A stretch of 52,218 nucleotides of DNA, taken from the NCBI GenBank assembly GCA_021777915.1, contig JAJYCZ010000003.1:1-52218 (forward strand), read 5' to 3'. The stretch comes from Pseudomonadota bacterium (GTDB taxonomy: Bacteria; Pseudomonadota; Alphaproteobacteria; Rhizobiales; Beijerinckiaceae). Under the pieces are notes generated by a model that saw only the letters and a list, made by a program, of their open reading frames with translations, did no database searches and was not told where the DNA came from. Each line of letters opens with the position of its first letter. Positions within the stretch are counted from its first letter, which is position 1. A program made the position numbers and the translations under genes. This document shows positions 42,375 through 52,218 of the stretch, piece after piece.

Positions 42375-44213
42375 ATGACGCAGGCTGATACAGCATCCGC
42401 GCGCCGGTTCGGGCCAGCGACGATCTTTCCCTTCCTGTCCTGGGGGTCCCTGTTTTCCGGCGCGCAGATCCGGGCCGACCTTCTCGCCGGCCTCACCGGC
42501 GCCCTGGTCGTGCTGCCGCAGGGCGTGGCCTTCGCCACCATCGCCGGCATGCCGCCGCAATATGGCCTTTACGCCAGCATCGTCCCGACGGTCATCGCCG
42601 CCCTGTTCGGCTCCTCCCGCCACCTGGTGGCGGGGCCGAGCACGACGGCCTCCCTCGTGCTCTTCGCCTCGCTCTCCGCCTTCGCCACCGTCGGCAGCCA
42701 GCATTACGTTGAGCTGGCCATCACGCTGGGCGCCATGACCGGCGTCATGGAGCTGGCGCTCGGCGTCTTCCGCCTCGGCGCGCTGGTCAATTTCATCTCC
42801 CATACCGTCGTGGTCGGCTATACCGCGGGCGTCGGCATCCTGATCATGACGACGCAGATGCGCAATTTCCTCGGCCTCCACATTCCGCGCACCAGCATTT
42901 TCGTCGAAGCTGTCGTCGGCACGATCCGCGCGGCCCCGACTCTGTCGGTCGAAGTGACTCTCGTCGCCCTGGTGACGCTTGCCGCCGGCGTCATTTCGCG
43001 CCGCCTCACCGCGAAAGTGCCCTATATGATACCGGCGATCCTGGCCGGCTGTTTCGCCGGCGTGATCGCCAATCTGATTATCCCGAATTCCGTCTCGACC
43101 GTCGGCGCCCTGCCCCGCACCCTGCCGCCGCTTTCGGCGCCGAGCTTCGATCCGGCGACTTTGGGCATGCTGCTGCCGACGGCGCTCGCCATCGCCATTT
43201 CGGCGCTCAACGAAGTGGTGTCGATCGGCCGGGCGCTGGCCATCCGCTCGGAGCAGAGGCTCGACATCAACCAGGAGTTCATCGGCCAGGGCCTCGCCAA
43301 TCTCATCGGCTCGTTCTTCTCAGGTTATGTCGTCTCCGGCTCCTTCAACCGCAGCGCGCTCAATTATGAATCGGGCGCGCGCACTCAGGTTTCGGCCGTA
43401 TCCGCCGGCCTGATTCTCGCCGGCGTCCTGGTCTTCGCCGCGCCGCTCGCCGCTTATCTGCCCCATGCCGCCATGGCCGCCTCGCTGGAGCTGGTCGGCT
43501 GGAGCCTGATCGACCGCAGGAGCCTGCGCGGCATCTGGCGCAGCGGCTGGGCCGAGCGCGGCGTGCTGCTCGCCACCATCGGCGTCGCTCTGTTCATCCA
43601 GATTCAGGCGGCGATCCTCGCCGGCGTCGCGCTGTCGCTGGTGGTCTATCTCTACCGGACGTCCAACCCCGAGATTCGTCCGCGCGTCCCCGATCCGGCC
43701 GACGAGAACCGCAAATTCGTCGACGCCGGCCCGGGAAAACCGGAATGCCCGCAATTCCGTCTCGCCCGCCTCGACGGCTCGATCTATTTCGGCGCCGTCA
43801 ATTCCTTCCGTGACGCGCTCAACGCCTTCGAACGCGAAAGGCCGAACTGCAAGCGCTACGGGATCATCATGCGCGGCGTGAATTTCATCGATCTCGCCGG
43901 CGCCGAGGCGCTGGCCATCGAAACGCGGCGGCTGCGCGCCAACGGCGGCGACCTTTATCTCATCAACATCAAGGAGCGGCCGCTGGAATATCTCGAAAAG
44001 GGCGGCTATGTCGATCAGATCGGCCGCTCGAATATTTTCCTCGGCAAGACCCGTGCGCTGACGGAAATCACCAAGAAGCTCGACCATGACATTTGCAGCC
44101 GCTGTTCGCTGCGGGTATTCAAGGAATGCGCGCTTTACGGAATGGCGGCGCCTGACGCGAAGACCGTCGCGAGCAGCGCCTCGACCACCGCGCCCGCGCC
44201 GGGACAAGCGTGA
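42375..44213 (+). CDS. SulP-family anion (sulfate) transporter with STAS domain
   Basis: ADLLAGLTGALVVLPQGVAFATIAGMPPQYGLYASIVPTVIAALFGSSRHLVAGPSTTASL; STAS region RLDGSIYFGAVNSFRDAL...GVNFIDLAGAEAL. Confidence 0.94.
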   Translation: MTQADTASARRFGPATIFPFLSWGSLFSGAQIRADLLAGLTGALVVLPQGVAFATIAGMPPQYGLYASIVPTVIAALFGSSRHLVAGPSTTASLVLFASLSAFATVGSQHYVELAITLGAMTGVMELALGVFRLGALVNFISHTVVVGYTAGVGILIMTTQMRNFLGLHIPRTSIFVEAVVGTIRAAPTLSVEVTLVALVTLAAGVISRRLTAKVPYMIPAILAGCFAGVIANLIIPNSVSTVGALPRTLPPLSAPSFDPATLGMLLPTALAIAISALNEVVSIGRALAIRSEQRLDINQEFIGQGLANLIGSFFSGYVVSGSFNRSALNYESGARTQVSAVSAGLILAGVLVFAAPLAAYLPHAAMAASLELVGWSLIDRRSLRGIWRSGWAERGVLLATIGVALFIQIQAAILAGVALSLVVYLYRTSNPEIRPRVPDPADENRKFVDAGPGKPECPQFRLARLDGSIYFGAVNSFRDALNAFERERPNCKRYGIIMRGVNFIDLAGAEALAIETRRLRANGGDLYLINIKERPLEYLEKGGYVDQIGRSNIFLGKTRALTEITKKLDHDICSRCSLRVFKECALYGMAAPDAKTVASSASTTAPAPGQA

Positions 44214-44965
44214 GTTTTCGATCTCGGACCTTGGATCCAGCGTTTGGATCGGGGCGCAGCCGGAACACAGCCTTGACCGACGTTGAAACAGGCCCGGATT
44301 TCGCCGAGATCGGCCGCAAACTCTTCGCCCAGCCGTGCGACTTCGTCTGGGCGGCGGGAAAAATCGGCGATCTGCCGCCGATTGGGCCGGCGGAAATCGC
44401 TTTCGCCGGCCGCTCCAATGTCGGCAAATCCTCCCTGCTCAACGCCCTGACCGGCCGGAAAACCCTGGCGCGGACCTCGCACACGCCTGGCCGCACCCAG
44501 CAGCTCAATTTCTTCGCCCTCGGCCCGGACCCCACGGCGCCCCTGCTGCGGCTGGTCGACATGCCCGGCTATGGCTATGCCGCCGTCTCCAAGGAGAAAA
44601 TCGCCGGCTGGACCAGGCTGATGCAGGATTTTCTGCGCGGGCGGGCGTCGCTCGCCCGGGTCTTCGTGCTGATCGACGGGCGCCACGGGATCAAGGACGC
44701 CGATCGCGACATGCTCAAGCGCCTGGATCAGGCGGCCCTGTCCTATCAAATCGTGTTGACCAAGCGTGACGAAGTGAAAAAGAGCCTGATCGAAAAGACC
44801 GTCGCCGAGACGAACGCGGTCCTGCGCGGCCATCCCGCCGCCCATCCCGACGTCATTTTCCTGTCATCGCACCAGGGCGAAGGTCTGGCCGAGTTGCGCG
44901 CCACGGTCGCGCGGCTGCTCCATGAACGCGACAGAACGATTTTCGCGCCGACGCAAATCGGCTAA
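44210..44965 (+). CDS. engB: ribosome biogenesis GTP-binding protein YihA/YsxC (EngB)
   Basis: [41 protein letters not shown]...VDMPGYGYA...LTKRDEVKK. Start may be downstream (about 44273). Confidence 0.95.
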   Translation: MSFRSRTLDPAFGSGRSRNTALTDVETGPDFAEIGRKLFAQPCDFVWAAGKIGDLPPIGPAEIAFAGRSNVGKSSLLNALTGRKTLARTSHTPGRTQQLNFFALGPDPTAPLLRLVDMPGYGYAAVSKEKIAGWTRLMQDFLRGRASLARVFVLIDGRHGIKDADRDMLKRLDQAALSYQIVLTKRDEVKKSLIEKTVAETNAVLRGHPAAHPDVIFLSSHQGEGLAELRATVARLLHERDRTIFAPTQIG

Positions 44966-45008
44966 ACAGCCCAAAATTGCTCCAAAGAGTTCCCCAAGAG
45001 GCAGCAAA

Positions 45009-45914
45009 ATGAGCGACACGCCGGCCAAATCCGCCCCCCTCAGCCAAGCCGCCGCGATCGAACAGGCGCGAATCCTGATGCAGGCGCTGCCCCATATGCT
45101 GCATTACGACGACACCGTCGTGGTGGTGAAATATGGCGGCCACGCCATGGGCGACGAAGCGACCGCGCGCGATTTCGCCCGCGACATGGTCCTGCTCGAA
45201 CAATCCGGCGTCAATCCGGTCGTCGTCCATGGCGGCGGCCCGCAGATCGGCGCCATGCTCGGCAAGCTCGGCATCAAGTCGGAATTCGCCGACGGACTGC
45301 GGGTGACCGACAAGGCCACGGTCGAAGTGGTCGAAATGGTGCTGGCGGGCTCGATCAACAAGCAAATCGTCGGCTTCATCAACAATGCCGGCGGGCGCGC
45401 CATCGGCCTGTGCGGCAAGGACGGCAACATGGTCACCGCCCGCAAGGTCGAGCGGAGCGAAAGCGACGGCAAGCCGGCGATAGATCTCGGCTTCGTCGGC
45501 GATCCAGCCAAGGTGGACGCGACCGTGCTGGAGCAGGTGCTGGGCCGCGAACTGATCCCCGTGCTCGCGCCGGTGGCGCTCGGCGCCGAGGGCGAGACCT
45601 ATAATGTCAACGCCGACACTTTCGCGGGCGCGATCGCGGGCGCCTTGAACGCCAAGCGTCTGCTGCTGCTGACTGACGTTCCCGGCGTCCTCGACAAGGA
45701 CAAGAACCTGATCAAGGAACTGCGGATCAGCGAAATCCCGGCGCTGATCGCCGACGGGACGATTACCGGCGGCATGATCCCCAAGGTCGAGACCTGCATC
45801 TACGCCATCGAACAGGGCGTCGAGGGCGTCGTCATCCTCGACGGCAAGATCCCCCACGCCGTGCTGATCGAACTGCTCACCGACCACGGCGCCGGCACGC
45901 TGATCACAAGGTGA
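45009..45914 (+). CDS. argB: acetylglutamate kinase
   Basis: [52 protein letters not shown]...[12 protein letters not shown]...[14 protein letters not shown]. Confidence 0.97.
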   Translation: MSDTPAKSAPLSQAAAIEQARILMQALPHMLHYDDTVVVVKYGGHAMGDEATARDFARDMVLLEQSGVNPVVVHGGGPQIGAMLGKLGIKSEFADGLRVTDKATVEVVEMVLAGSINKQIVGFINNAGGRAIGLCGKDGNMVTARKVERSESDGKPAIDLGFVGDPAKVDATVLEQVLGRELIPVLAPVALGAEGETYNVNADTFAGAIAGALNAKRLLLLTDVPGVLDKDKNLIKELRISEIPALIADGTITGGMIPKVETCIYAIEQGVEGVVILDGKIPHAVLIELLTDHGAGTLITR

Positions 45915-46645
45915 GCAACCCGCCCACGACCGACCGGCGCGACCTGGCGGATGTCCGCCGGGTCGACGTCTTTCGGCATGTCGACACCTGGGTTTTCGAC
46001 CTCGACAATACGCTCTATCCGCCGCACAGCGACCTCTGGCCGCGGATCGACGCCCGCATCACCGCTTACATGATCGCTTTGTTCGGGCTCGACGGCCAGT
46101 CCGCGCGCGCCCTGCAGAAACACTATTACCGCGTCTATGGCACGACGCTCGCCGGCCTGATCCGCGAATACGGCGTCGCGCCGGACGATTTTCTTCATTT
46201 CGTCCATGACATCGACCGCTCCGCCCTCGATCCCGATCCGGCCTTGGCCAAGGCCATCGAGGCCCTGCCCGGCCGCAAGCTCATTCTCACCAACGGCTCG
46301 CACGGCCATGCGCTCGCCACCGCGAAACAGCTCGGAATCGACCATCTGTTCGAAGGCATGTTCGCCATCGAGCACGGCGACTATTTGCCCAAGCCGCATC
46401 TCGAAACCTATCAGAAATTTTTCGCGCGCCACGCCATCGAGCCGTCGCGCGCCGCCATGTTCGAGGACATTGCGCATAATCTCGCGGTTCCCCACGGCGC
46501 CGGCATGCTGACCGTGCTGGTGCGGCCGAAGGAAGGCGCCGACGACCATCGCGAGGCCTGGGAAAAGCACGACGACACGCCGCCCCATGTCGATTTTGTG
46601 ACCGACGATCTGACGGGTTTTCTGGAGGGATTGGTCCGACGTTAA
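45911..46645 (+). CDS. HAD-family pyrimidine 5'-nucleotidase
   Basis: [28 protein letters not shown]...[21 protein letters not shown]...[11 protein letters not shown]; overlaps the argB stop. Confidence 0.93.
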   Translation: MSNPPTTDRRDLADVRRVDVFRHVDTWVFDLDNTLYPPHSDLWPRIDARITAYMIALFGLDGQSARALQKHYYRVYGTTLAGLIREYGVAPDDFLHFVHDIDRSALDPDPALAKAIEALPGRKLILTNGSHGHALATAKQLGIDHLFEGMFAIEHGDYLPKPHLETYQKFFARHAIEPSRAAMFEDIAHNLAVPHGAGMLTVLVRPKEGADDHREAWEKHDDTPPHVDFVTDDLTGFLEGLVRR

Positions 46646-47061
46646 GGCCCGACGCTGTCGCGCAGGCCGAACAGCAGGGCGCTGTCGATGAATTCGTGCG
46701 CCTCGACCACAGCATCGCCTTCGAAGCGGATGAAGCTCAGGCCTTGCAGGACATTCTCGCGGCCGGTCCCGCGATGACGCAATTCCATTTCATAGCGGAC
46801 GCAAGCCTGCTCGCCCTCGATCAGCATTTCGTGAAGCCGGAGGGTCTTCTGCTCGAATTCGACCGAAAAAGCCTTGAGATAAGCGAGGATCGACTCCCGG
46901 CGGCAACGCAGGCCGGCATAGGCCCAATGCGCCTGATCGCCGTTCAAGGTCCACTCGGCCTCGGGCGCGAACAAGGGCGCGAGCCGCGCGGGATCGCCGC
47001 GGCGGTCGAGCAGGGACGCGACGACCTGCTCGAAGCGCAGCCGCGTGATCGGGGGAGCCAT
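46642..47061 (-). CDS. nuclear transport factor 2 / SnoaL-like protein
   Basis: VVASLLDRRGDPARLAPLFAPEAEWTLNGDQAHWAYAGLRCRRESILAYLKAF...FIRFEGDAVVEAHEFIDSALL. Confidence 0.75.
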   Translation of the reverse strand: MAPPITRLRFEQVVASLLDRRGDPARLAPLFAPEAEWTLNGDQAHWAYAGLRCRRESILAYLKAFSVEFEQKTLRLHEMLIEGEQACVRYEMELRHRGTGRENVLQGLSFIRFEGDAVVEAHEFIDSALLFGLRDSVGP

Positions 47062-47166
47062 GCTTTCGCTGTCGCCGCTCACTTTTCGTCTCCGTCGCTT
47101 TCGCAATAGAGGGTCCGAGCGGTTGACGCAAGTTGCGCGCCCAGTCGGGCGCGCTCCGCGGAAAAA

Positions 47167-48246
<1,080 letters not shown>

Positions 48247-48311
48247 TCATAAAGCCGGAAAATGGTCTCGTCAAAGGAAAGTGGACGGAAGGCGGGAAAC
48301 CGCCCGCCTCG

Positions 48312-49556
48312 TCACGAGAACAGGCCGGCAAGGCCCGAATAGACGCCGAAACCCGCCGAGAGGGCGATGATCGCGGCGCACAGCGCGGCATAGCCGCCGC
48401 GCAGGCGATAGGGCTCCGGCAGGCGGCGCGCGAGAAGGTAGAGAAAACCGAGAACCGTCGGCAGCAGCATGGCGTTCATGACCTGAACGCCGACGCTCAA
48501 CGAAACCAGATTGGCGCCCGAGGCCACGGTCGCGGCGCAGCCGATGAGAACGACCGTATAGGCGCCGTAGAACCAGGGCGCCTCGCGGGGGGAATGGTCG
48601 AGGCTGCAATTGACCTTGAGCGTTTCGCCCAGGGTGCGCGCCGCCGTGACCGTCACCACGATGGCCGCCACCAGGGCCGCGCCGGAAAGTCCGAGGCCGA
48701 ACAGAAGCTTGCCGGCGAACCCGCCGAGGAAGGGCGTGATCGCCTCGGCGATCTGCTGCACCGTGTCGAGACTGCCGCTTTTGCCCGCCGCCCCCAGCGT
48801 CGCCGCGGTGGCGACCAGAATGGCCGCCATGATGATCTGAGTCAGAAAGGAGCCGATCACGGTATCGAGGCGCGCCGCGCCCAGACTCTCCACGGTCAGC
48901 CTTTTCTCGACCACCGCGCTCTGCTGGAAGAACACCATCCAGGGCATGATGACCGCGCCGATATTGGCCGCGATCAGGTAGAGATATTTGGGATCGCGAA
49001 AGGGAATGTCGACTGCCTGCGCCGCGATCGCGGCGGGATCGGGGCGCGCAAGGACCGCCACGACAATGAACACCAGTTCGAAAGCGCCGACGCCGATGGC
49101 GATGCGCTCGACCGTGAGATAGGAATGGGTATAGGCCATCACCAGCAGCGACGAGGCGACGAGGACCATGGTGAGCGGCGCCGACAGGCCCATCAGGGCG
49201 CCCACGCCGGCAAGTCCGGCCAGTTCGGAAAGCAGCGCGCCGGCGCAACTGAGCAGCAGGGTCAGGACCGAAAACCAGGCCCAGAAACGCCCGAAATGTT
49301 TTTCAATCAGTTGCGCATGGCCCTGGCCGGTGACCAGGCCGAGCCTGACCGTCAGCTCCTGAACAATATAAAGGACGGGAATCAGCGCGACCTGCAGCCA
49401 GAGCAGGCGGTAGCCCCAGGCGGCGCCGCTCTGCGCGGCGGTGATGACGCTGCCGGCGTCGGTGTCGGCGAGCATGACCACGAGACCCGGCCCCGCGACG
49501 GCAAGGAAATTCCGCAGCCTTGCGCCGCGCGGGGTTGCTACGCTCAGATCGGTCAT
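48312..49556 (-). CDS. Nramp-superfamily divalent metal transporter, divergent binding motif
   Basis: VAGPGLVVMLADTDAGSVITAAQSGAAWGYRLLWLQ (TM1) and NIGAVIMPWMVFFQQSAVVEKRLT (TM6). Confidence 0.88.
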   Translation of the reverse strand: MTDLSVATPRGARLRNFLAVAGPGLVVMLADTDAGSVITAAQSGAAWGYRLLWLQVALIPVLYIVQELTVRLGLVTGQGHAQLIEKHFGRFWAWFSVLTLLLSCAGALLSELAGLAGVGALMGLSAPLTMVLVASSLLVMAYTHSYLTVERIAIGVGAFELVFIVVAVLARPDPAAIAAQAVDIPFRDPKYLYLIAANIGAVIMPWMVFFQQSAVVEKRLTVESLGAARLDTVIGSFLTQIIMAAILVATAATLGAAGKSGSLDTVQQIAEAITPFLGGFAGKLLFGLGLSGAALVAAIVVTVTAARTLGETLKVNCSLDHSPREAPWFYGAYTVVLIGCAATVASGANLVSLSVGVQVMNAMLLPTVLGFLYLLARRLPEPYRLRGGYAALCAAIIALSAGFGVYSGLAGLFS

Positions 49557-49645
49557 AGTCCGGCGTCCTCGAAAAAGCTCATGCGCCCTCTCTTGGCGCC
49601 GCTGGCGGCGACTGGCAATCTCGACATGCGCAGTTTAGACGCGTT

Positions 49646-49855
49646 TTAATGTTTGGCGTCCTCCCGGACCATCTCGCCCGTGGGCGAAGGCGAGGTTTCG
49701 TCGTCGATCGCCTCTCCGGCGATGACATAGGCCCCCTTCATCCAGCGATGCAGATCGACATCGGCGCAGCGTTTCGAGCAGAAGGGCCTATAAGGCGCCG
49801 CCGCCGGCTTGCCGCAGATCGGACAGGACGGCGCGTGTTTCGTCCCCCGCGCCAT
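49646..49855 (-). CDS. yacG: DNA gyrase inhibitor YacG (zinc-binding)
   Basis: [38 protein letters not shown]; adjacent to maf. Confidence 0.93.
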   Translation of the reverse strand: MARGTKHAPSCPICGKPAAAPYRPFCSKRCADVDLHRWMKGAYVIAGEAIDDETSPSPTGEMVREDAKH

Positions 49856-50502
49856 CAGCCTCGCTCCTCGGGCGCGGCCCAGAGTTCATGGGCGCGATAG
49901 CCAAGCCCGTCGAGCAGGGTCATGGTTTCGTAAAGCGGCAAGCCGACCACGGCGCTGTAGGAGCCGACCAGCTTGACCACAAAGCCGCCAGCCAGCCCCT
50001 GGATGGCGTAGCCGCCCGCCTTGCCATGCCACTCGCGCGAGGCGAGAAAGGCGGCGATTTCGCGACCCGACAGACGCTTGAAACGCAACCTTGCCTCCGC
50101 CAGGCGCGAGCGCTCGCGGCCCGAAGGGTCGATCACCGTGACGCCGGTATAGACGCGATGAGCGCGGCCCGACAGCAGCCGCAGGCAGTGATCGGCCTCG
50201 TCGACAGATTCGCATTTCGGAAGGATGCGTCGGCCGACGCAGACCACGGTGTCGGCGGCCACGACATAGGCGTCCTGCAATTCGGGGCGCATCCGCGCCG
50301 TCTTGGCCCCGACCCGGGCTTTTTCGAGCGCCAGCCGCGCGGCGAGCTTGCGCGGCGATTCGTTGCGGCCTGGCGATTCGTCGAGATCGGCGGGCAGGAG
50401 CGCGTCGGGTTCGATCCCGATCTGCTGGAGCAGGGCCAGGCGGCGCGGCGAGCCGGAGGCAAGCGCGAGGCGCGCGGCGCGGGGTTTCGGCTCTGCGTTC
50501 AC
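49855..50502 (-). CDS. maf: Maf-like nucleotide pyrophosphatase
   Basis: [32 protein letters not shown]...[17 protein letters not shown]...[30 protein letters not shown]. Confidence 0.95.
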   Translation of the reverse strand: MNAEPKPRAARLALASGSPRRLALLQQIGIEPDALLPADLDESPGRNESPRKLAARLALEKARVGAKTARMRPELQDAYVVAADTVVCVGRRILPKCESVDEADHCLRLLSGRAHRVYTGVTVIDPSGRERSRLAEARLRFKRLSGREIAAFLASREWHGKAGGYAIQGLAGGFVVKLVGSYSAVVGLPLYETMTLLDGLGYRAHELWAAPEERG

Positions 50503-50528
50503 GGGCGGTCGGGACTCAAGCGTTGCGG

Positions 50529-50747
50529 TTATTTGAATCGATATGTGATTCGCCCCTTGGTCAGGTCATAGGGCGTCATTTCCACGAGCACGCGGTCTCC
50601 CGTGAGAACGCGAATGCGGTTCTTGCGCATCTTCCCCGCCGTATGGGCGATGATTTCATGGTCGTTTTCGAGTGTCACCCGAAAAGTGGCGTTAGGCAGC
50701 AGTTCGCTGACAACGCCGGGAAACTCCAACAGTTCTTCTTTCGACAT
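50529..50747 (-). CDS. infA: translation initiation factor IF-1
   Basis: [72 protein letters not shown]. Confidence 0.98.
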   Translation of the reverse strand: MSKEELLEFPGVVSELLPNATFRVTLENDHEIIAHTAGKMRKNRIRVLTGDRVLVEMTPYDLTKGRITYRFK

Positions 50748-51030
50748 CTGAATCCTTGCAGTGCTGGCGACTCCGCGCCGGACCGCGCCATTTCGAGCAG
50801 ATGGCGGACTGGGCCGGAAGTCGCCTTGCCATTGCGGTTGATTTCGATCAAACAGGCGAAACAGCCATCCGGTCGCGTCCGCGATGGCGCGATGAATAAT
50901 ATCCGCGCTTTATATGGTTCGTCGGCAAGGCCGGGAAACCGTGCGCGCTATAACAAATTACGGCGCGTCTGCCAATGGCGCGACGGGGGCGACGCCCGAG
51001 ACTTTTCGACAACAGACGAAGGTTCCCGGG

Positions 51031-51429
51031 ATGATTGATTTTTTAGACCTCCAATTTCGCCTCTGGCGGACTTGGCTTGAGTTCGTCGACGTCTATTTCG
51101 CGACCGTCGCGACGATTTCGGCGCGTCTGCCGATCGTCGCGCAGGCCGCGACGGGCTTCGGCGATCACGATGCGCGCCGGGAGGCGCAGACGATGGTGAC
51201 CGAAAAATGGCGCGCGGCCGCCGCGGGCGCCGAGGCCGGCGCGCTCGAAACCGCCAAGGCGGCGCTGAAGGTCATGACCGGCCAGACGCACCCGGTGGCC
51301 GTCGCCGGCCATATGATGGACGTCGCCGCCGCGGCCACGCGGCCGGCGCGCCGGAAAGTCCGCGCCAACGCCCGCCGACTCACCCGGCCACGGCCCGCGC
51401 AAAGCCCCGGGCGCGACGCCGAATCCTGA
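51031..51429 (+). CDS. small helical protein, possibly phasin-like
   Basis: MIDFLDLQFRLWRTWLEFVDVYFATVATISARLPIVAQA...EAQTMVTEKWRAAAAGAEAGALETAKA. Phasin-like composition only; weak call. Confidence 0.45.
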   Translation: MIDFLDLQFRLWRTWLEFVDVYFATVATISARLPIVAQAATGFGDHDARREAQTMVTEKWRAAAAGAEAGALETAKAALKVMTGQTHPVAVAGHMMDVAAAATRPARRKVRANARRLTRPRPAQSPGRDAES

Positions 51430-51534
51430 AATCGCGCCGCCTCCGACCGCCGCCGAACTTGCCTATTGCCAAGTCCCCCGAGAGCAGCTAAACAGCGCGC
51501 CACTGTCGCCGGGCCGTCGAGCCCGCCGCACAAC

Positions 51535-51611
51535 GCGCCCGTAGCTCAGCTGGATAGAGCACCAGACTACGAATCTGGGGGTCAGAGGTTCGAATCCTTT
51601 CGGGCGCGCCA
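51535..51611 (+). tRNA. tRNA-Arg (anticodon ACG)
   Basis: GCGCCCG acceptor pairs with CGGGCGC; AGCTCAGCTGGATAGAGC D-arm; CCAGA-CTACGAA-TCTGG anticodon arm; GGTTCGAATCC T-arm; encoded CCA. Confidence 0.95.
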
Positions 51612-51722
51612 TTAAAATCAATAAGTTGCATCTGTTTTTGCGACGCTTGGTGTCTAGAGGTTTCGCTCCGGTAAGCATCCGGTAAGCAGAAATCCCGGTT
51701 CGGCGCGCCTTGCATCCAATGC

Positions 51723-51932
51723 TCAGCGGTCATCGTCCGAAGGCTCGTCATCGCAGTGAACATCATATGGCTGCGGCATCCCCTCGGGAGGCTGTAGCTC
51801 GTGCGTGCGCGGCACCATCTCGCAATTCCGCGCGTTGGCGTCGGCCGACAAGAGCGCAGCGAGCAGCAACAATCTCTTCGTGGCAAATTCCTTCAAAGAA
51901 AACGCCTTCGCCTTCGGACGATGGCGGACCAA
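51723..51932 (-). CDS. small putative secreted protein
   Basis: KEFATKRLLLLAALLSADANARNCEMVPRTHELQPP: basic + hydrophobic N-terminus then a polar tail. Weak. Confidence 0.35.
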   Translation of the reverse strand: MVRHRPKAKAFSLKEFATKRLLLLAALLSADANARNCEMVPRTHELQPPEGMPQPYDVHCDDEPSDDDR

Positions 51933-52078
51933 AAACCTAATTTAGAAAAGCCGCCGGTAAAAGTCCGCATGGGCCGGGGCGGGGTCGTCGGCGCGATTTT
52001 GGAAAGCCGCCGCCTGGAAGTGTCGAAAGCGAAGGCCGGGGGGTGGGCGGCGCTGTTTGCAGCCTTCCCGGCTTCCCC

Positions 52079-52218
52079 TCACGCCGCCAGCGCGGCCTTG
52101 ATCCGCTGAACCGTTCCGACGCCGACTTTATGCTTCGCGGCCAGCTTCAAAATCCCTGCGGTTCCGGCCTTCAAGTCGGCGCGGATCGCGGCCTCTGTCT
52201 CTGGACCAATGCTCGGCC
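52079..52218 (-). CDS. C-terminal end of a serine recombinase/resolvase-like protein (truncated by the window)
   Basis: Minus-strand translation PSIGPETEAAIRADLKAGTAGILKLAAKHKVGVGTVQRIKAALAA* resembles the Hin/resolvase C-terminal helix-turn-helix. Confidence 0.65.
   Translation of the reverse strand, partial: PSIGPETEAAIRADLKAGTAGILKLAAKHKVGVGTVQRIKAALAA

Overview
GC-rich chromosomal segment, most likely from an alphaproteobacterium (PHB genes, gyrB, rpmF-type gene content; taxon is inference). It is largely housekeeping (gyrB, argB, ilvC, infA, maf, engB, rsmI/yraN, rpmF, phaA/phaB/phaR) and contains a dense block of dissimilatory sulfur genes at about 26.0-44.2 kb. That block has ATP sulfurylase (sat), an ankyrin-repeat protein, APS reductase aprB-aprA, a CBS-domain protein, a YkgJ-like Cys-cluster protein, a metallophosphoesterase and an FKBP/SlyD-like + methyltransferase fusion on the + strand. 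A convergent four-gene operon, qmoA-qmoB-hdrC-hdrB, lies on the - strand. A ClC channel, a DUF202 protein and a SulP/STAS anion transporter follow. The APS-reductase partner module is QmoAB plus soluble HdrBC-like proteins; no qmoC and no aprM is visible. A second candidate system is a tightly overlapping three-gene operon at 16.97-21.1 kb (PLP decarboxylase, ATP-grasp protein, class-V PLP enzyme) with no product I can name. The right edge has a tRNA-Arg(ACG) followed by the 3' end of a probable serine recombinase, suggesting the start of an integrated element. All calls come from reading the translations and DNA; no database searches were run.
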